From the NCBI RefSeq assembly GCF_000143415.4, contig NW_003314315.1, positions 1,177,514 through 1,241,513 on the forward strand: a DNA stretch of 64,000 bases. Direction: 5' to 3'. This document shows positions 31,686-44,082 of this stretch, one piece after another; position 1 is the stretch's first letter, and each line of letters starts with the position of its first letter. The position numbers and the translations under genes were made by a program. The DNA is from Selaginella moellendorffii. Taxonomy: Eukaryota; Streptophyta; Lycopodiopsida; Selaginellales; Selaginellaceae. The notes below the pieces were generated by a model. That model was not told the DNA's origin, did not search any database, and saw only the letters and a program-made list of their open reading frames with translations.

Positions 31686-33983
31686 CTAGCTTCGTAGCCG
31701 TGCGCGTTTGCGAATCCTCGGTTTCGTCTCTGTTAGTTCTTCGATTCGATTGTGATGCTTCTTGTCTTGATTTTGTGGCGGTGGTCTCGTCATCTCGCGG
31801 TCGAGCAAACTTGCGGCTTCTTCACCACTGGCTTCCAGGGAGGTTGTACAAGTAATCTCTTGTTTGCCGTTGCTACAAGGCGGTCTTGTCACCTCCTCCT
31901 CGAGGAAACCGGGCTCGGCTTTGCCTTGTTGCTCCACGCCACCGGTCACGCACGTTACTAGCGCATACTCGACTGCGGTGCCATACTCGGACGACTTTCT
32001 CACGTCCAACAGGACCACACGCCCGCACTGCACCTTTTCTCGTTGCAAGGCGGACAGATCGACTGGGCCTTGAGGCAGCTGTTTCTGTTTCTCGGCTTCA
32101 CCCTGCATTTCCTTGTCACGTCCAGAACTTCCAGAAAGCAAAAAAGAAAAGACGAGTACCTCGAAGCTGAGAGGATGCAAAATTTCGACCTCTTCGCACA
32201 TACACCCGTCGGACATGTGGAGCTTAAGCAGCACGTCGAGAGCCTTCAGTTCTACCGCCTTCCTGAGCGCACGCAGCATAAGAAACAGGCTCAAAGTTTT
32301 CATGCGGCGGATATGGATACCTTCGGACGACGTAAGGCCGCTCCTTGAGCAAAGCCGGCTTAAAGTCGGGCCTGTCAGGAAACTCTACCTGCAAATTACA
32401 CTGCTCATTCGTCACGCACAACCAACGGAAGACTTACCTCGACGTGTTTGATAAATTGCAAAGGTGCCTTGTTTCCGTGTGGACTTTCTATGCGCAGCGT
32501 CCACTTGACACAGTTATTCACTTCACAGGAAGAAACAGAAGGAACAAAGAGTTAGCATTGTTCAACAATGAACGCTTCTCTGCTTACACCATGAGTAGGA
32601 ACAACAGACTAGAAGGTGGTCAAGGCGTATAAAAGGAGGGATGTTCCTGTTTAGCAATCTCATGACACCAAGAATCACCTGTCATGCGAAAGTCGTGTAA
32701 GAAACTAGAAAGCTTCATGAGCACCTGATCGACTCGAGCATGGATAACTAGCGTTGCCTTCTTATCCTTTGGTGTCGCCTGCAATGCAAGTAACTCAGCA
32801 CTCACACAATGTTGTTAAAAGAAAAGGACCAGCCTGAAGGTTGACAATCACGAGCTTCCCTCCTGCTCGCACCGTTTTCAGAGGCAGATTGCACGCTGGA
32901 GTGATCTGCAAGCTGCCAGAAAGTTTGAGCAGCGTGTGAGGGGATGGAAACCAAAATAAAAAACTCACCTGGTTCCCAAGCAGACAATGAGGTCGGCCTC
33001 CTTGCAATGCTTCTCAGCTGCACGTAGTTCTTTAGGAGGTAATGCTCCCTGATCAAAGCCACAAGAGAAACGTTCACTAGACAGATAGTCTGCTGTACCT
33101 CCCAATCGACAATCGTATCTACAAGCCTTCCCACGCAGCCGGGAACAGAACATCGCCTTCCCGTGCGCTTGATGCCTATGGTTTCCATCTCGAAATCACG
33201 TAGATACCTGGTTAAAGAGTATGTAAGACTCTCAGAGGGAAGCAAAACTTTGGAAGAGGAAACAACACTCACTCTCGTCCACATGAAGGGCATGTTTCCA
33301 TGAAACTATTCCCATGCAGCTCCGAGAGCTTGTCTCTGGGAATGCCCGACCGCAGATGCAAACCATCAATGTTCTGCGTGAGACAAAGAAAAAAAAACAC
33401 AAGTTTTGCCATGCTTGAGACTTGGGAGAGAAAAAATGAAAGGAACCTGGCTGATGATAAACTTGAGAATCCCAGCACAAACAAGCTCCACCAGCGCCAT
33501 ATGAGTGGTTCCAGGTCTTGCCTGGTGGAACTGGACATCGGCCTTTGGTAACGGCTTGCCTTCATGCTGCAAAGCAAGATGAGAGTTGCTACTAGAAAAC
33601 CATAAGAAGAAAGAGGTAAAATCATTCACCTGGAGCGTCCAAATTCCTTTGGGGCCACGAAAGTCTGGAATGCCACACGATGTCGATATCCCAGCGCCTG
33701 TGAAAGCCACCAGATGCTTGCTCTAGGCAGAGAGAAGAATGAGGAGATCCATCAATCAATCGATTGCTATGATCGCGAACAAAAGGATCGGTCGTTACCT
33801 CTTGTATGAGTTGAGCAAGCTGCGCTATCTGGAGGAATCAACAGGGCAAACCCTAAGCAAAGGAGCGATCGAAGTGACACACACCTTGCGGTCGACGTCT
33901 TGCGCGGGGTCGAAGAGCTCTGGCATGCCCAGCTTGCCGACATCCGCCTTGAACGAGAGCTTCTCGGCATACCCGAGAGCCAT
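31686..33983 (-). CDS. SRT1: NAD-dependent deacylase, SIRT6-like plant SRT1
   Basis: Thirteen exons: 33983-33885, 33828-33799, 33722-33630, 33566-33447, 33373-33273, 33207-33099, 33048-32969, 32912-32834, 32778-32679, 32520-32438, 32388-32321, 32262-32160, 32102-31686; 493 aa. Class-IV sirtuin motifs: [20 protein letters not shown] (NAD site), [12 protein letters not shown] (catalytic His), zinc ligands CPSCG and [25 protein letters not shown]. The C-terminal extension found in plant SRT1 follows ([34 protein letters not shown]), ending in a basic [10 protein letters not shown] that could be a nuclear signal. Known role of the family: histone H3 deacylation and repression in the nucleus. The exon 8/9 intron is GC-AG. 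The last intron (57 nt, in frame) is less certain. Confidence 0.92.
32779..32833 (-). other. GC-AG intron in the sirtuin gene
   Basis: Donor reads CAG|GCTGGT and acceptor TTGCAG|GCG; length 55 nt like its neighbours. Nearby GT choices either shift the frame into a stop or leave a 27-nt intron. With the GC donor the protein reads [10 protein letters not shown], which aligns with SIRT6-type proteins without a gap. Confidence 0.7.
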
Positions 33984-34246
33984 TGTTAACAAGGAAAGTA
34001 TATAGGTTACCTCCACCTTATAAAGTTTTGCCAGCCTTCTCCACTCCAAAGTTCTTCCCAAATGAACTCTTTCTTCCAACTTTCTTCTTCATCTTCCTTG
34101 AGATTTTTGAAATGCTCCACTACTTCTAGCACTGATTTTTGAGGAACACGAAGAACAAAGTTGATCTTAGCAAGCATTGTTACAGGTATCAGCGAAAAAT
34201 TCCAAGCTTTTTATTCCAGAGAAGGAGAAGAAGAGTTTCTACATCT

Positions 34247-36115
34247 CTACGATGCCAAGCTCCATCCACGCTCTGCCAATGCGGCACGAACTCTCTCCGC
34301 CGCAGCGGCATTGTCACTCAAAGGAGGATAGCTCCAGCTCTCAGATATCTGATCAAGATCATCACAAACAACAAAGAGAATCAATCACTCTGGAGCGTAA
34401 AAACATTTGCACTCACATCTTCTAGTCCGGTGAAGTTCCTCGCCACTCCTTTGTGTCTCAAGCTCTTGTGGAAACTTCGAAACTTCCACGTACATCTCTC
34501 GGCTCCAAGAACATACACGGGCTTCCTGCAGAAGTTGAAAGAACAAATCAATGAAGAAATATAGCATGGATACGAACAGTTCACACGCTCACCCTGTGCT
34601 ACACGCCTCGCTCAACATGCTGATTGAGTCTGCTGTGACGACAAAGGCATCCCCCCACGCAAGGTGTCCCAAGTGTGGATTTGGACCTGCTAGACAGCAA
34701 CTGCTAGATTATCAACGTAAAGAGCTTCGCAAATGGGACAGTGCTACCAGTGCCGTCGAAGATGTGAACGTTTGGGAGATCGCCGAGCTCTCTCTGGATA
34801 ACATCACACACCTGTCAAGTCCAGCAAAAGCTTAGCATTTCTTCAATCTAGAATCGAAAACAACCTTAGCCGGTGTTCGTCGTGAATATGAGATGCGAAC
34901 ACTTCCGCACGAGGATAGCACGCGTTTCAGCTTGGACGCAAGTTCCTGGGCAAGGTCCTGGCCATAGTGACAACATCCTGGATCAGAGTAGAGAGGAAGA
35001 GCGAGTAAAACGAAAGACCGATGAGAACAAACGACTCACGCATAGGCCCGCCGATGTTCACAATCAGCAATGGCTTTGGAAGCGGCGCGAGCAGTGAATG
35101 CCAGGTTTCTGCAGCTGAGCGCAACATGGAAGGATCCGCAAGATGTAGAGCTCCCACTGTAAGCACCTGCCAAGCGGAGCAACACAACACGTAAGAAACC
35201 AAACAATGAAAGCGAGAGAGAGGAGAAAACTTACGACGCGTTTATCAGGAGGTTGGTGTGGAGTAAGAAACGGTATCAAGAATCTGGGAGCTTCCTGTCG
35301 CGCAGCCGGGCTGAGCGTGTAATAGTCGTGAACGGGTGTGATGACCATGTCGAAGTTATCCAAGCAGCGCCTGGGGTGTTGTATCTAAGCACCAAAAAAA
35401 TGCAAACTAAAGGAAAAGAGAAGGTAAAGAAAGTGTGTAGAGAACCCACACATACCTGAACAACAAAGGTAGCGCCAGGAGCCAGCTTCTTCACACTCTC
35501 GGCAATGGAAACCGTGTCACGCCCGGCCGCAAGAACAAGCAAAGGTCCATTCCTAGAAGCAAGCAAGAATCTCCGTAAGTTACTCGATCCCAAAACGCAA
35601 TTTTGCAAGGAAGTCCAAAGTAGTACCTTGCACTCTCCAGGTTTGCCAGATCGGCTAGTTTCCTCGCATCGGCTGCTTCGATGCCACTCAAACCCGCGCT
35701 ACTGATGCCAATGGTTTTCTGGCTTTGGAGCCGGAATCCCAGCGAAGTAGCAAAGCGTTGCCACCATACAAGATGCAAGTGCCGCACCAAGCAGTCGATC
35801 TTCTTGTGAATTCCAAGCGGCAGCCATCGGAGCCAACGATTGAATTCACCCTTTGGCCGATCCACACGCTGGAAATTCCCACATAACACACTGCAAGAAA
35901 ACAAGCAAACAAGCAAAAGAGCTCACATAGATGGTGTAGCTGCTGGCAAGGCCGAGCGCCCGGACCAAACCAATGGATTGATGCTCAGCTCCAGCGGCGC
36001 CATTGCCGATGATGACCGCGCGGCGCACCACAGTCGACAATCCCCGATCGAAAATCTCTGGCGTCGCATGGCTCACGCTCACGCCCGGGGGATCGGGCAA
36101 TCTGATCGCTCTCAT
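34247..36115 (-). CDS. ELM1: Mitochondrial fission factor ELM1-like
   Basis: Ten exons: 36115-35927, 35868-35627, 35552-35456, 35384-35235, 35166-35040, 34977-34865, 34811-34748, 34686-34593, 34525-34417, 34348-34247; 428 aa. Diagnostic stretches: RRAVIIGNGAAGAEHQSIGL near the N-terminus, RPKGEFNRWLRWLPLGIHKK, LAAGRDTVSIAESVKKLAPG, IQHPR...FDMVITPVHDYY, LPKPLLIVNIGGP, NPHLGHLAWGDAF, KPVYVLGAERC, and a C-terminal RVRAALAERGW. This plant-specific protein sits on the outer face of mitochondria and recruits dynamin-related DRP3 for fission (family knowledge). The N-terminus lacks a cleavable targeting peptide, as expected. It lies head-to-tail upstream of SRT1, with 263 bp between. Confidence 0.92.
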
Positions 36116-36428
36116 ACCAGCTCCTTAAACCCTAGCTTGTTAGGTCTTTAGCCAATGTGGCACCATGTTATTCGACCACGTCGATTTTAAATTTTCATGT
36201 GGCAGGAGGCTATTGGCAAAGTCCAGCCACATCAGCTCCCAAGTAAGTTTATAAAGGTAGCACTTTTATAACTTCAATTACCATGAGATCTTCTCTCTCC
36301 TCTTCCAAAAATCCACAAATGGTGTGTGATAAGAATCTCTCTCTCGCTCGCCTTCTCTCGATAGCTAGCTAGCTCGATAGAATTACACGCGCGTCGCGTC
36401 GATCCCCATCTTTCTTCCTCGCTCGAGA

Positions 36429-38542
36429 TCACAGCCCAGCCTTCTTCTTGAGGTGCTGCTTGAAATCGATGATATCTCCCTCCCACCGCGTCACCGTCTT
36501 GTTCTCGCACACCCAGATCTCCTTGGCCACCTGGTTGATGAGCCGGAAGTCGTGACTCACCAGCACCAATCCACCGTCCCAATCGTTGAGTGCATCCGCC
36601 AGCGAGTCGATGGTCTCGATATCCAAGTGGTTCGTCGGCTCGTCCAGGAGAAGTAAGTGAGGCTGCCTCCACGCCAGCCACGCGAAGATCACTCGGCTCC
36701 TCTGCCCGTCCGAGAGGTTCCCCATCGGCATGATCTGTGCCTTGCCGGTCAGCCCGAATCGTCCCACCGCCGCTCTCATCTTCTCCTCCTCCAGCCCCGG
36801 GTACTCGGCCATCATGTACTGGAGAGCCGAGACCTCCAAGTTGAGCTTGTCCGCCAAGTGCTGGTGGAACTGGGCGATCCGGAGATGGTTGTGCCGTCGA
36901 ACCATGCCGTCCAGAGGCACCAGCTCGCCCGTCATCAGCTTGAGCAGCGTGCTCTTCCCTGCTCCATTCGGCCCGACCAAAGCGATCCGCGAGTCGAGAT
37001 CCACTCCAAAGTCGATCTTTTTGTAGATGAGGTTGTCCGGGGTGTAGCCAAAGTCGACCTCCACGAACTGGAGGACTGGCGGCGGGAGCTTGCCGACGTC
37101 CGTGAACCGGAAGACGAGCACCTTGTCCTTGACGATCTTCTCCGTCAAGCCACCTCTCTCCATCTTGGCCAGCGTCTTCTCTTTGCTCTGGGCCTGGCGT
37201 GCCAGCTTCGCAGAGCCGTGCCCGAATCTCGCGATGTATTCCTTCATCGACGAGATTTGCTCCTGCTCCCACTTGTACTGTTTCATCTGGTTCTCCTCCA
37301 GCTCCGAGCGGGTTTGGATGTACTGGTCGTAGTTTCCCGTGTAGAACTTGAGCTTCTTGTTCTGCATGTGGATGATGTTGGTGCACACGCCGTTCAAGAA
37401 GTCCTGCGAGTGCGATATGACCATCAGGATCCGGCTGAATTTCTTCAGCGTCTCCTCCAGCCAGACGCATGCCTCGAGATCTACAAACACGACAGCGAAG
37501 AAACCCATTAGAACACGCTAGAACACGCACGAGAAAGAAACAAGCGAGAAAACTGGACTCACCAAGGTGATTAGTGGGTTCGTCGAGTAAAAGAATGGTG
37601 GGATTCATAAATAGTGCCCTGGCAAGAGCAATTCTCATTCTCCATCCTCCCGAAAAATCACGAGTACTTTTAGCTTGCATCTTCTTAGTAAATCCAAGAC
37701 CATGCAAGATCTCGGCCGCTCGCTTCTCAGCAGTGGCCGAGTCCATGGCTTCTAATCGCTCATAAATCCGATCAAGTGGTTCTCCACCGCCAGCGTCCTG
37801 TGAAAGAAACGAAAGGCATGTTCACGCGGGGGAACGAAAAAAAATTGAAACTCTTTTTTGCTACACACCTGAGCAGCAAGCTTCTCGGCCTCCTGCTCCA
37901 GTTTCAAGCGCTCGTCATCGACATTCACAACAGCCTCCAGTGCAGTGAGGTCGGTTGCTTCGATTTCTCGAGTCAAGTGATAGATATCCATGTGTTCTGG
38001 GATCGGAACTTCACGGGAACCAATCGCGCTGAGAAGTGTGGACTTCCCGCAACCATTGAGCCCGAGAAGCCCATACCGTCTGCCAAGATAGCAAAGCAAA
38101 ACAATCACTGGTTTAGAAAAGAAAACCAAGCCAAAAAGAAAAGTCTTCGCTGTCAATCTAGTTCACCTTCCATAGTTGAGCTCGAGAGTGGAATCAGAGA
38201 CGAGCTCGTGTCCATGGAATGTCACGCTCAAAGATTCAATCTAGAGGAAGAAAAAATTTCCAGATTTGGGGTAAGAAAAAAAATCGAGCTGGAACAAAGA
38301 TCTCATCACCGACTTACATGAATATCTCGCGATTGAGGATGCGATGCCAACACTCCCGTACAGGTCCGATCCGTGATGCTCATCCCTTGCATTTCTTCGT
38401 TGAGGGCGGCGGCGGCGGCGCCATTCTGATTTTGCTCGTCGGCGACCTTGGACGAAGTGGCGGCAGCTGATTTAGATCCTCTCTTGGCGACGGCGGCCGC
38501 TTTCTTGGCGGCGGCTTTCTTCTTACTCGCATCCGACACCAT
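36429..38542 (-). CDS. ABCF1: ABC-F ATPase, ABCF1/GCN20 type
   Basis: Soluble twin-ABC protein with no membrane segment. Exons 38542-38318, 38240-38167, 38079-37869, 37797-37563, 37480-36429; 598 aa. The N-terminus is Ala/Lys-rich ([15 protein letters not shown]). First cassette: GLNGCGKST (Walker A), FSGGW (signature), [12 protein letters not shown] (Walker B, split by the last intron). The ABC-F linker of charged helices follows (about [20 protein letters not shown] to KVLVFRF). Second cassette: [26 protein letters not shown], then [10 protein letters not shown]. It ends KKKAGL, as is common in the family. Members act on ribosomes in translation control. The long overlapping frame 36274-37746 on the same strand is a shadow. 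Confidence 0.94.
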
Positions 38543-38746
38543 CGCTCCTCCCTTTCCTCTCGATCGACCCTTGGGACGAAGAACACACCAAATATGCGCG
38601 CCTGCCCTAATCTCACTCTGGTGGTCTCTAGCATATTCTATTAGGTCGTGTAGATTCGTTTACATGGAAAATGCGGGGGCATTGCCGCGCCGAGGACGCC
38701 GAGCGCTCCTCGCTCGATCGGCATCGCTCCTCGCGCTGGATCGATC

Positions 38747-40661
38747 CTAGATGAAGTGGAAGAAGGGGATGTTCGTGGATGGGAGCCAGGAATCGCCCTG
38801 GATGAAGCTCTGGACGGTGTAGCCTAGGGCATCGGCGATGCTGAGCTGCGTCGACCAGGGCACGCGCGAGAAGGCGCTGGCGCCGGGGCCGCAGCTGAGG
38901 TACTCCGCGAAGTAGAGCGTGGCGAGGGCGAAATTTCCATCCCAGGGCAGCCATCCCTCGGGCCGGACGAGCGATTCCATGTAAGTGTGGAGGAAGATCG
39001 TCCGCGAGTAGAGTTTCCAGGGGCGGCCCAGGTAGGCGAGGTGCTTGCGCGGCTCGGCGAGGAGGCCGCGCATGTACTCCTCGGTGCCATTGACGGTACA
39101 GTTTTGGAAGACGAGGCCGGTGGGCTGGGCCGGATCGAGGCGGCCTTGCGCGGTGACGGTGCTGAGGATCACGCCCGGGTTGCCAGGGCGGACGCGGATG
39201 AGACAGTTCTGCAACACAGCCGCGGCATTGCCAAAGATGAAATCGATGGTACCTTCGATCCGGCAGTCCCTGTAGAACTGGCGGAAGGTGTGAGCGTAGA
39301 GGGTGTCCTGGTAGCCTAGGATCGAGCAGCTGTGGAAGGCCGACATATCACTGTCCACGCGAAGAGCTACTGCCTGGTGGCCCTCGGGTCCCGCGGTGTT
39401 CTCCACTGTTAAGTCACGGGCCAGGAAGCCTTTGCCGTTCACAGCTGAGAGCCACAGGACAACAACACGCAAAGGTATGTGTCAGTTCTTCTTCTTCGTT
39501 TCTTTCTCTTTTCTTTCGTGCTCGAACAAGCAAAACCATGACTTCTAACTTATGATCATTCAGGTAGTACCGACCGAGTGTTGCCGACGCGAACGTCGTG
39601 GTGCCGCCTTTGGACACGCTCATACTCCCCCGGATGATGGTCTTGTCCATCCCGTCGCCCACGAACATGAGCATCGACTTTTGGAGCGGGATCCTCACGT
39701 TCTCGGCGTAGACACCGGCTTTGATGTAAATCACGTAGCGAGCGGTGCAGTGGTTTGGCGCGTGGTCGACGGCCGCTTGGATGCTGGTGAAGATGGTGAG
39801 CTGCGGCTGGTCCGGCGTGCGGGAGACAATTGCCGAGGGAGAGATCAGTGAAGCGGGGGCTTCGAGAAGGCGACGATCGTGCATTCCCAGCCAGGACGGG
39901 GCTGAATTGCTCGTGGTATCGACCGAGAAGGAAGAAGAAGTCAAAGAAGCTTGCAGCTTTCGCTTGTGGAGAGTCGGGCGCTTCCAGTGCTGTGGATTGG
40001 AACCGTAAGAGGCGAAGGCATCAACCATGGACAAGGCATTGCTGATGAGACGGGCGACAGACTCGAGCTTGTGCATCATCTTCTTGATGAATTTGGTCTT
40101 TTTTACGACGGACAGCGACGAGGTACAGTCGGTCTGATATGTGAGAACCCCGCTGAGCCATTGCTGCATGTCTTGGACTTGCTTGTCCAGGTCGGAGGCG
40201 ACGCATTCCTGGAGCCAGAACTTGGAGGACGTGAGAAGGTCCTTGCAGTCCCGAGCGATGCCCTTGACACTTACGTCGGAGGTGGACTCCTGGATGAGCT
40301 GGTCGGCGAAGGCGTCGCTCTCGTTCACGCCTTGGTAGGCGATGGTGATTGAGATGCCGACGAGCTGCTGGGAATACTTGGCATTGGCTGCTCCAGGACT
40401 TGTCACCAGCGACGAGTAGCAAACGTCGGGGAACTGGGTTGCCTGGCAAACTAGGCTGATATTCCCGGTGGTGTTCATTGCTCGCAAGTTCCTGCCGCGA
40501 TCATCATCACCACTGGCAGTCACAACATTAGCTGCACAGAGGAGGAAGAGGAGGAAGACTAGATTTCTTAAGCAGTAGCGGGAGCAGCAGGAAGAGGAGG
40601 AGGAAACAACGTTGTGGTTGCGTAGAGACGACGAGAAAGAAGGAGAAGAAGAAGAAGCCAT
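38747..40661 (-). CDS. Pectin methylesterase, type I with PMEI-like pro-region (first of tandem pair)
   Basis: De-esterifies cell-wall homogalacturonan. Exons 40661-39575 and 39444-38747, 594 aa, one 130-nt phase-1 intron (ATL|AVNGKGF). MASSSS is the first ATG in frame. A hydrophobic stretch LRNLVFLLFLLCAANVVTAS (~residues 32-51) after a Ser-rich leader looks like a signal peptide or anchor. The pro-region has the PMEI cysteine pattern (VCQATQFPDVC), then DRRLLEAP, an RRLL-type processing site. Catalytic domain: GVYAENV, HQAVALRV (Gln), GYQDTLY (Gln, Asp), DFIFGNAA (Asp), LGRPW (Arg), all present. It ends close to the ABCF1 start on the same strand. Confidence 0.93.
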
Positions 40662-42141
40662 CACCTCACCAGCGAGCAATGCATCACCAAGGCACACACA
40701 CTCATACAACTGAAAAACAGCCGGCCCCTGGTTTTAAGAATGGAAGTGTGCCAAGGGAGAGAAAGAGAAAAGAAAGCAGGGGCATAGAAGGACAGGAATC
40801 CGGTCACATAGCTCGCCGCCAGCCTGCGAGAAGGAAAAGAAAACTCGCTCGCTCGCTCTTTCCCTCGACTGGACGGAGCGAGAATAAACTATTCTGGAAA
40901 ATCTAGAAAGAATGCGGCTGGGAAAGAAGAGGTACATATTTGCCAGTGGGAGCCCCGTGATTTTTTCTGCGACTCGTGCTACTGCAAGCACTGCTCTCCC
41001 ATGAGCGTGGTCACCGATGACAAAACGGAAAAAATTCTCTGAGCGACTACAGGTATTCACCTCCCTTTTTTCTCTCCTCCCCTCTCTCTTGATTGGTTCT
41101 TCTCGATTTCTTGAGCTGGTTTGGATTGTTGTTGCCTGGATTCTTGTCTGGCTTATTTTTTGTTTGTTTGATCCATCTGATCTTGATCTGACTGATTAAG
41201 TGTAAGACTGGTAAGTAAGTTAACGAACTGACAGTCCTGGAAATGCTCAGGCACTCCTACCCTGCGTCGTTCTCATCTCGGCATACCCCGACGAAGCAGT
41301 GGAAGCGATGAGCTCGGAGTCGTCGCGTGGTTGATAAAGTCCAAAACAAAACTCTGGAAAGCTTTAGCCCCAGCAGTGGCAGCAGCGGCAGCAGTAGCAG
41401 TAGCAGCAGCTCTATAGGTGCGTGGCTCTGGCTTCGGCTTGGTATGGTATAACTCGCGAGCTTAACTTTGCAGGAAGTGAGTGGCTGCCAACGGTGGCAA
41501 TGCAAAAAACACCAAGTGCTAAATACAATTCACTGCGGCAGTGCCGCAAATAGTGCGACGTCCCAATCCACCACAGCTTTCTTTCTCGCAAGCACATGGA
41601 AACGTTATAACTTGGCTGGGTGGCTCGCTGGGACGTGTGGGAATTGTCTTATGTGCTGGTGCTGGTGCTGCTGCTGCTACTGCGAGCAAGAATTCAAGGC
41701 AAGTAAACGATTCAACCCAACTATATGATATAGCAGATGATAAAGCTATCATGTATTGCAGGAGGGCGGTGTACATCACGGACGAAAGCCGACACAAACT
41801 ATTTCGTCTTGCGTGCGAGCTATATATCTATACGATAATTCATGTGAGCCAAGAAGCCTCGTAAGTGCCTACCAGCGCTTGCTGCAGCAGCTATATTCAA
41901 GAGTCCCACGGACAGTTCCAGGGCTACATCAAACTTATAAAGCTTCGCTAGTCTCCTCGCCCTCTGGAAAAAGTGACATGGATGCGAGAAATTATATCGC
42001 CTCTCAGGAGAGGATGACACTTCGCGATACAAAATGCTTTCTTCGGAATGGGACAGTACATGGGAGCTGTCAGGTAAATCTTTGCTTCGCAAGAAACGGG
42101 GAAAAGAATACTTATATAAGTTCCTCCTTTTGTGCAGCCGT
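40662..42141. other. Spacer between the two pectin methylesterase genes
   Basis: Promoter of the first gene and 3' flank of the second. A GCA/CAG trinucleotide cluster lies at 41375-41415 and another at about 41653-41685. The short open frames on both strands show no family features. Confidence 0.5.
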
Positions 42142-44082
42142 TCAGAGATTATTGGCGAAGACGACTCCACTGTAAGGCAGCCAGTCGAGACCAGATATGA
42201 GCTTCCCGACAGTAAACTCCCGGGCCTGGTCCATGGTGAGGCTTGGAACGCTCCAGTACACTCGGCCTGATTGAGACGCGCCTGCTCCGGTGTTGAGGTA
42301 CTCGCCAAAGAAGACGGTCTTGTATCTGTGAAGCGGTGCTCCTTCCCACTCGCTCCAGCCAGCCGGATAGATTATCCCGCCGATGTCCGACTGCATGAAG
42401 ACGGTGGTAGCGTAGTCCTTCCAGGGGCGCCCCAGGTACGCAGGGAATCTGTGACTCTGCGCCACCAGCCGACCGGAGCCTTCCACTCGACAGCCATGGA
42501 AGCTAAAGCCCGTGTTTTGGAGATCGGTGACGCGGCCGTGCGCCGTGATCATGATGTTCTGGCCAGGATCCGGGAGCAGTGCCTGGATGTTACACCGTTG
42601 GAAGACTGCTGCAGCGTTTCCAAAGATGAAGTCGACGGTCCCGGAGACAACGCATTCTCTGTAGAAGTGCCGGCTCGAGTGAGCGTACAGGGTGTCCTGG
42701 TAGCCATTGAAGGAGCACCGGTAGAAGGCTGCTTGATCGCCACTCACCCGGACGGCCACTGCTTGGCGACCTTTGGGTCCGGCCAGGTTTCGTACGCTCA
42801 AGTGGCTGGCAACGAATCCTCGCCCATTGATCGCTGCGAATCAAGAGTTATATCATCAGTCAGGGAAGAGTTCTAGCTGAGTTCTAGCTATGGTGGTGAT
42901 ATAAAGGGAAGTGTTCTAGCGATGGTGGTGATATAAAGAAGAGTTCTGATATAAATAAAGAGTTTTTCTCTTACCGAGGGTGGCAGAGCCAAAGGTGGTG
43001 GAGCCTCCAGCGACGCTTCTTTGGCCCTGGATGATCGTCTTGTCAATTCCATCGCCCAGGAAGGCGAGATTAGTCACTGCCTTGGGTACTACCACTGCCT
43101 CGTCATAAATCCCCTGCTTTATGTATATCACATGCATTGTGCGGCTCTTGAGCGGTGCCGCGTCAATCGCCTCTTGAATGGACACGAACTGACCACTGCC
43201 ATCTTTCGCGACAATGGCATTTGCGGGCGCCATCTCGCTGGATCCCCCTTGTTGCAGCAAATGCCGCCTCTGGGCATCTGTGATCCACTCTGGGAGAGAG
43301 CCCAGTGGCGGCGAGCTGAGCAATCTCCTTCTTGTTGGAGTTCCCGGGAAGGTCTTGTCCAAGAGGGCCTTGAACGCGACGAAGAAGCTGAGAGCGTTCG
43401 TGAGGATCTCCTGGACGTACTCGGATCTTGCTTGCAGTGGCAACAGCTTCTCCTGCTGCCGCTCGCTTTCGATCGCGTCGGCGCAGGTGGTGTGGAATGT
43501 GAGCGCCGAGCTGAGCCAGGTATGGATGTTCTCCATGGACGGCGAGAAGCCCCGAAAGGATTTGAGGTCGAGGGTGTCGAGCTCCGACATGGAGTGATCC
43601 AGGTGGTCGAGTGAGTCGAGAAGATTGTCGGAGCAGTCGCCCAGTGCGTCCATGGTGGTGAGGTTGACGAGATTGGTCTGGGTTTCCAGCTCGCTGGAGA
43701 TGTTGTGGACGAGAGCCAGGGATCTCTTCACTTCCTCCACCGCGGCTGTGATTCCAAGCAGAGCTAGCTTCTTGGGATTGGCGCCTGGAGCGTCGGGATA
43801 GGCAGAGAGAGAGGAAATGCAGGATGGGGGAAATGCCGTCCTGTTGCAAAGCGCGAGCAGTGAGTTGGATGATCCAGCGTTTGCCCCCTGGCGATTGGAA
43901 GAGCTCTCCGACCTCTGGTGGGATCTGGTGACCGAGACTCCAATCCCTATGCCTAGAACCAAGACGAGCAGCAGCAATGTGGCTATGGCGGAGATGATAA
44001 CGCAGCGCTTTCTTCGCGCCTTGGCCTCTTCTAGTCTGGCTGCGTATGGATCGAAGCTATTGACGAAGTTTAAGGGCTTCAT
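42142..44082 (-). CDS. Pectin methylesterase, type I with signal anchor (second of tandem pair)
   Basis: Exons 44082-42975 and 42833-42142, 599 aa; the intron (141 nt) sits at the same codon and phase as in the neighbour (ATL|AINGRGF). The N-terminus is a charged tail (YAARLEEAKARRKR) before one membrane segment (VIISAIATLLLLVLVLGIGI), a type-II signal anchor rather than a classical signal peptide. The pro-region has LCNRTAFPPSC and two basic processing sites, RRRLLS and RRHLLQ. Catalytic residues are intact: RQAVAVRV, GYQDTLY, DFIFGNAA, LGRPW. The protein is clearly paralogous to 38747-40661 but diverged, so an old tandem duplication. Confidence 0.93.
42872..42965 (-). repeat. Short tandem repeat in PME intron
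   Basis: Units of about 30 bp built on GTTCTAGCTATGGTGGTGAT then ATAAAG, two full and one partial, next to the 5' splice site of the second pectin methylesterase intron. Confidence 0.7.

Noticed and set aside
36274-37746. 490-codon minus-strand ORF
   Set aside because: It overlaps ABCF1 in another frame of the same strand; ABCF1 exons carry all the motifs.
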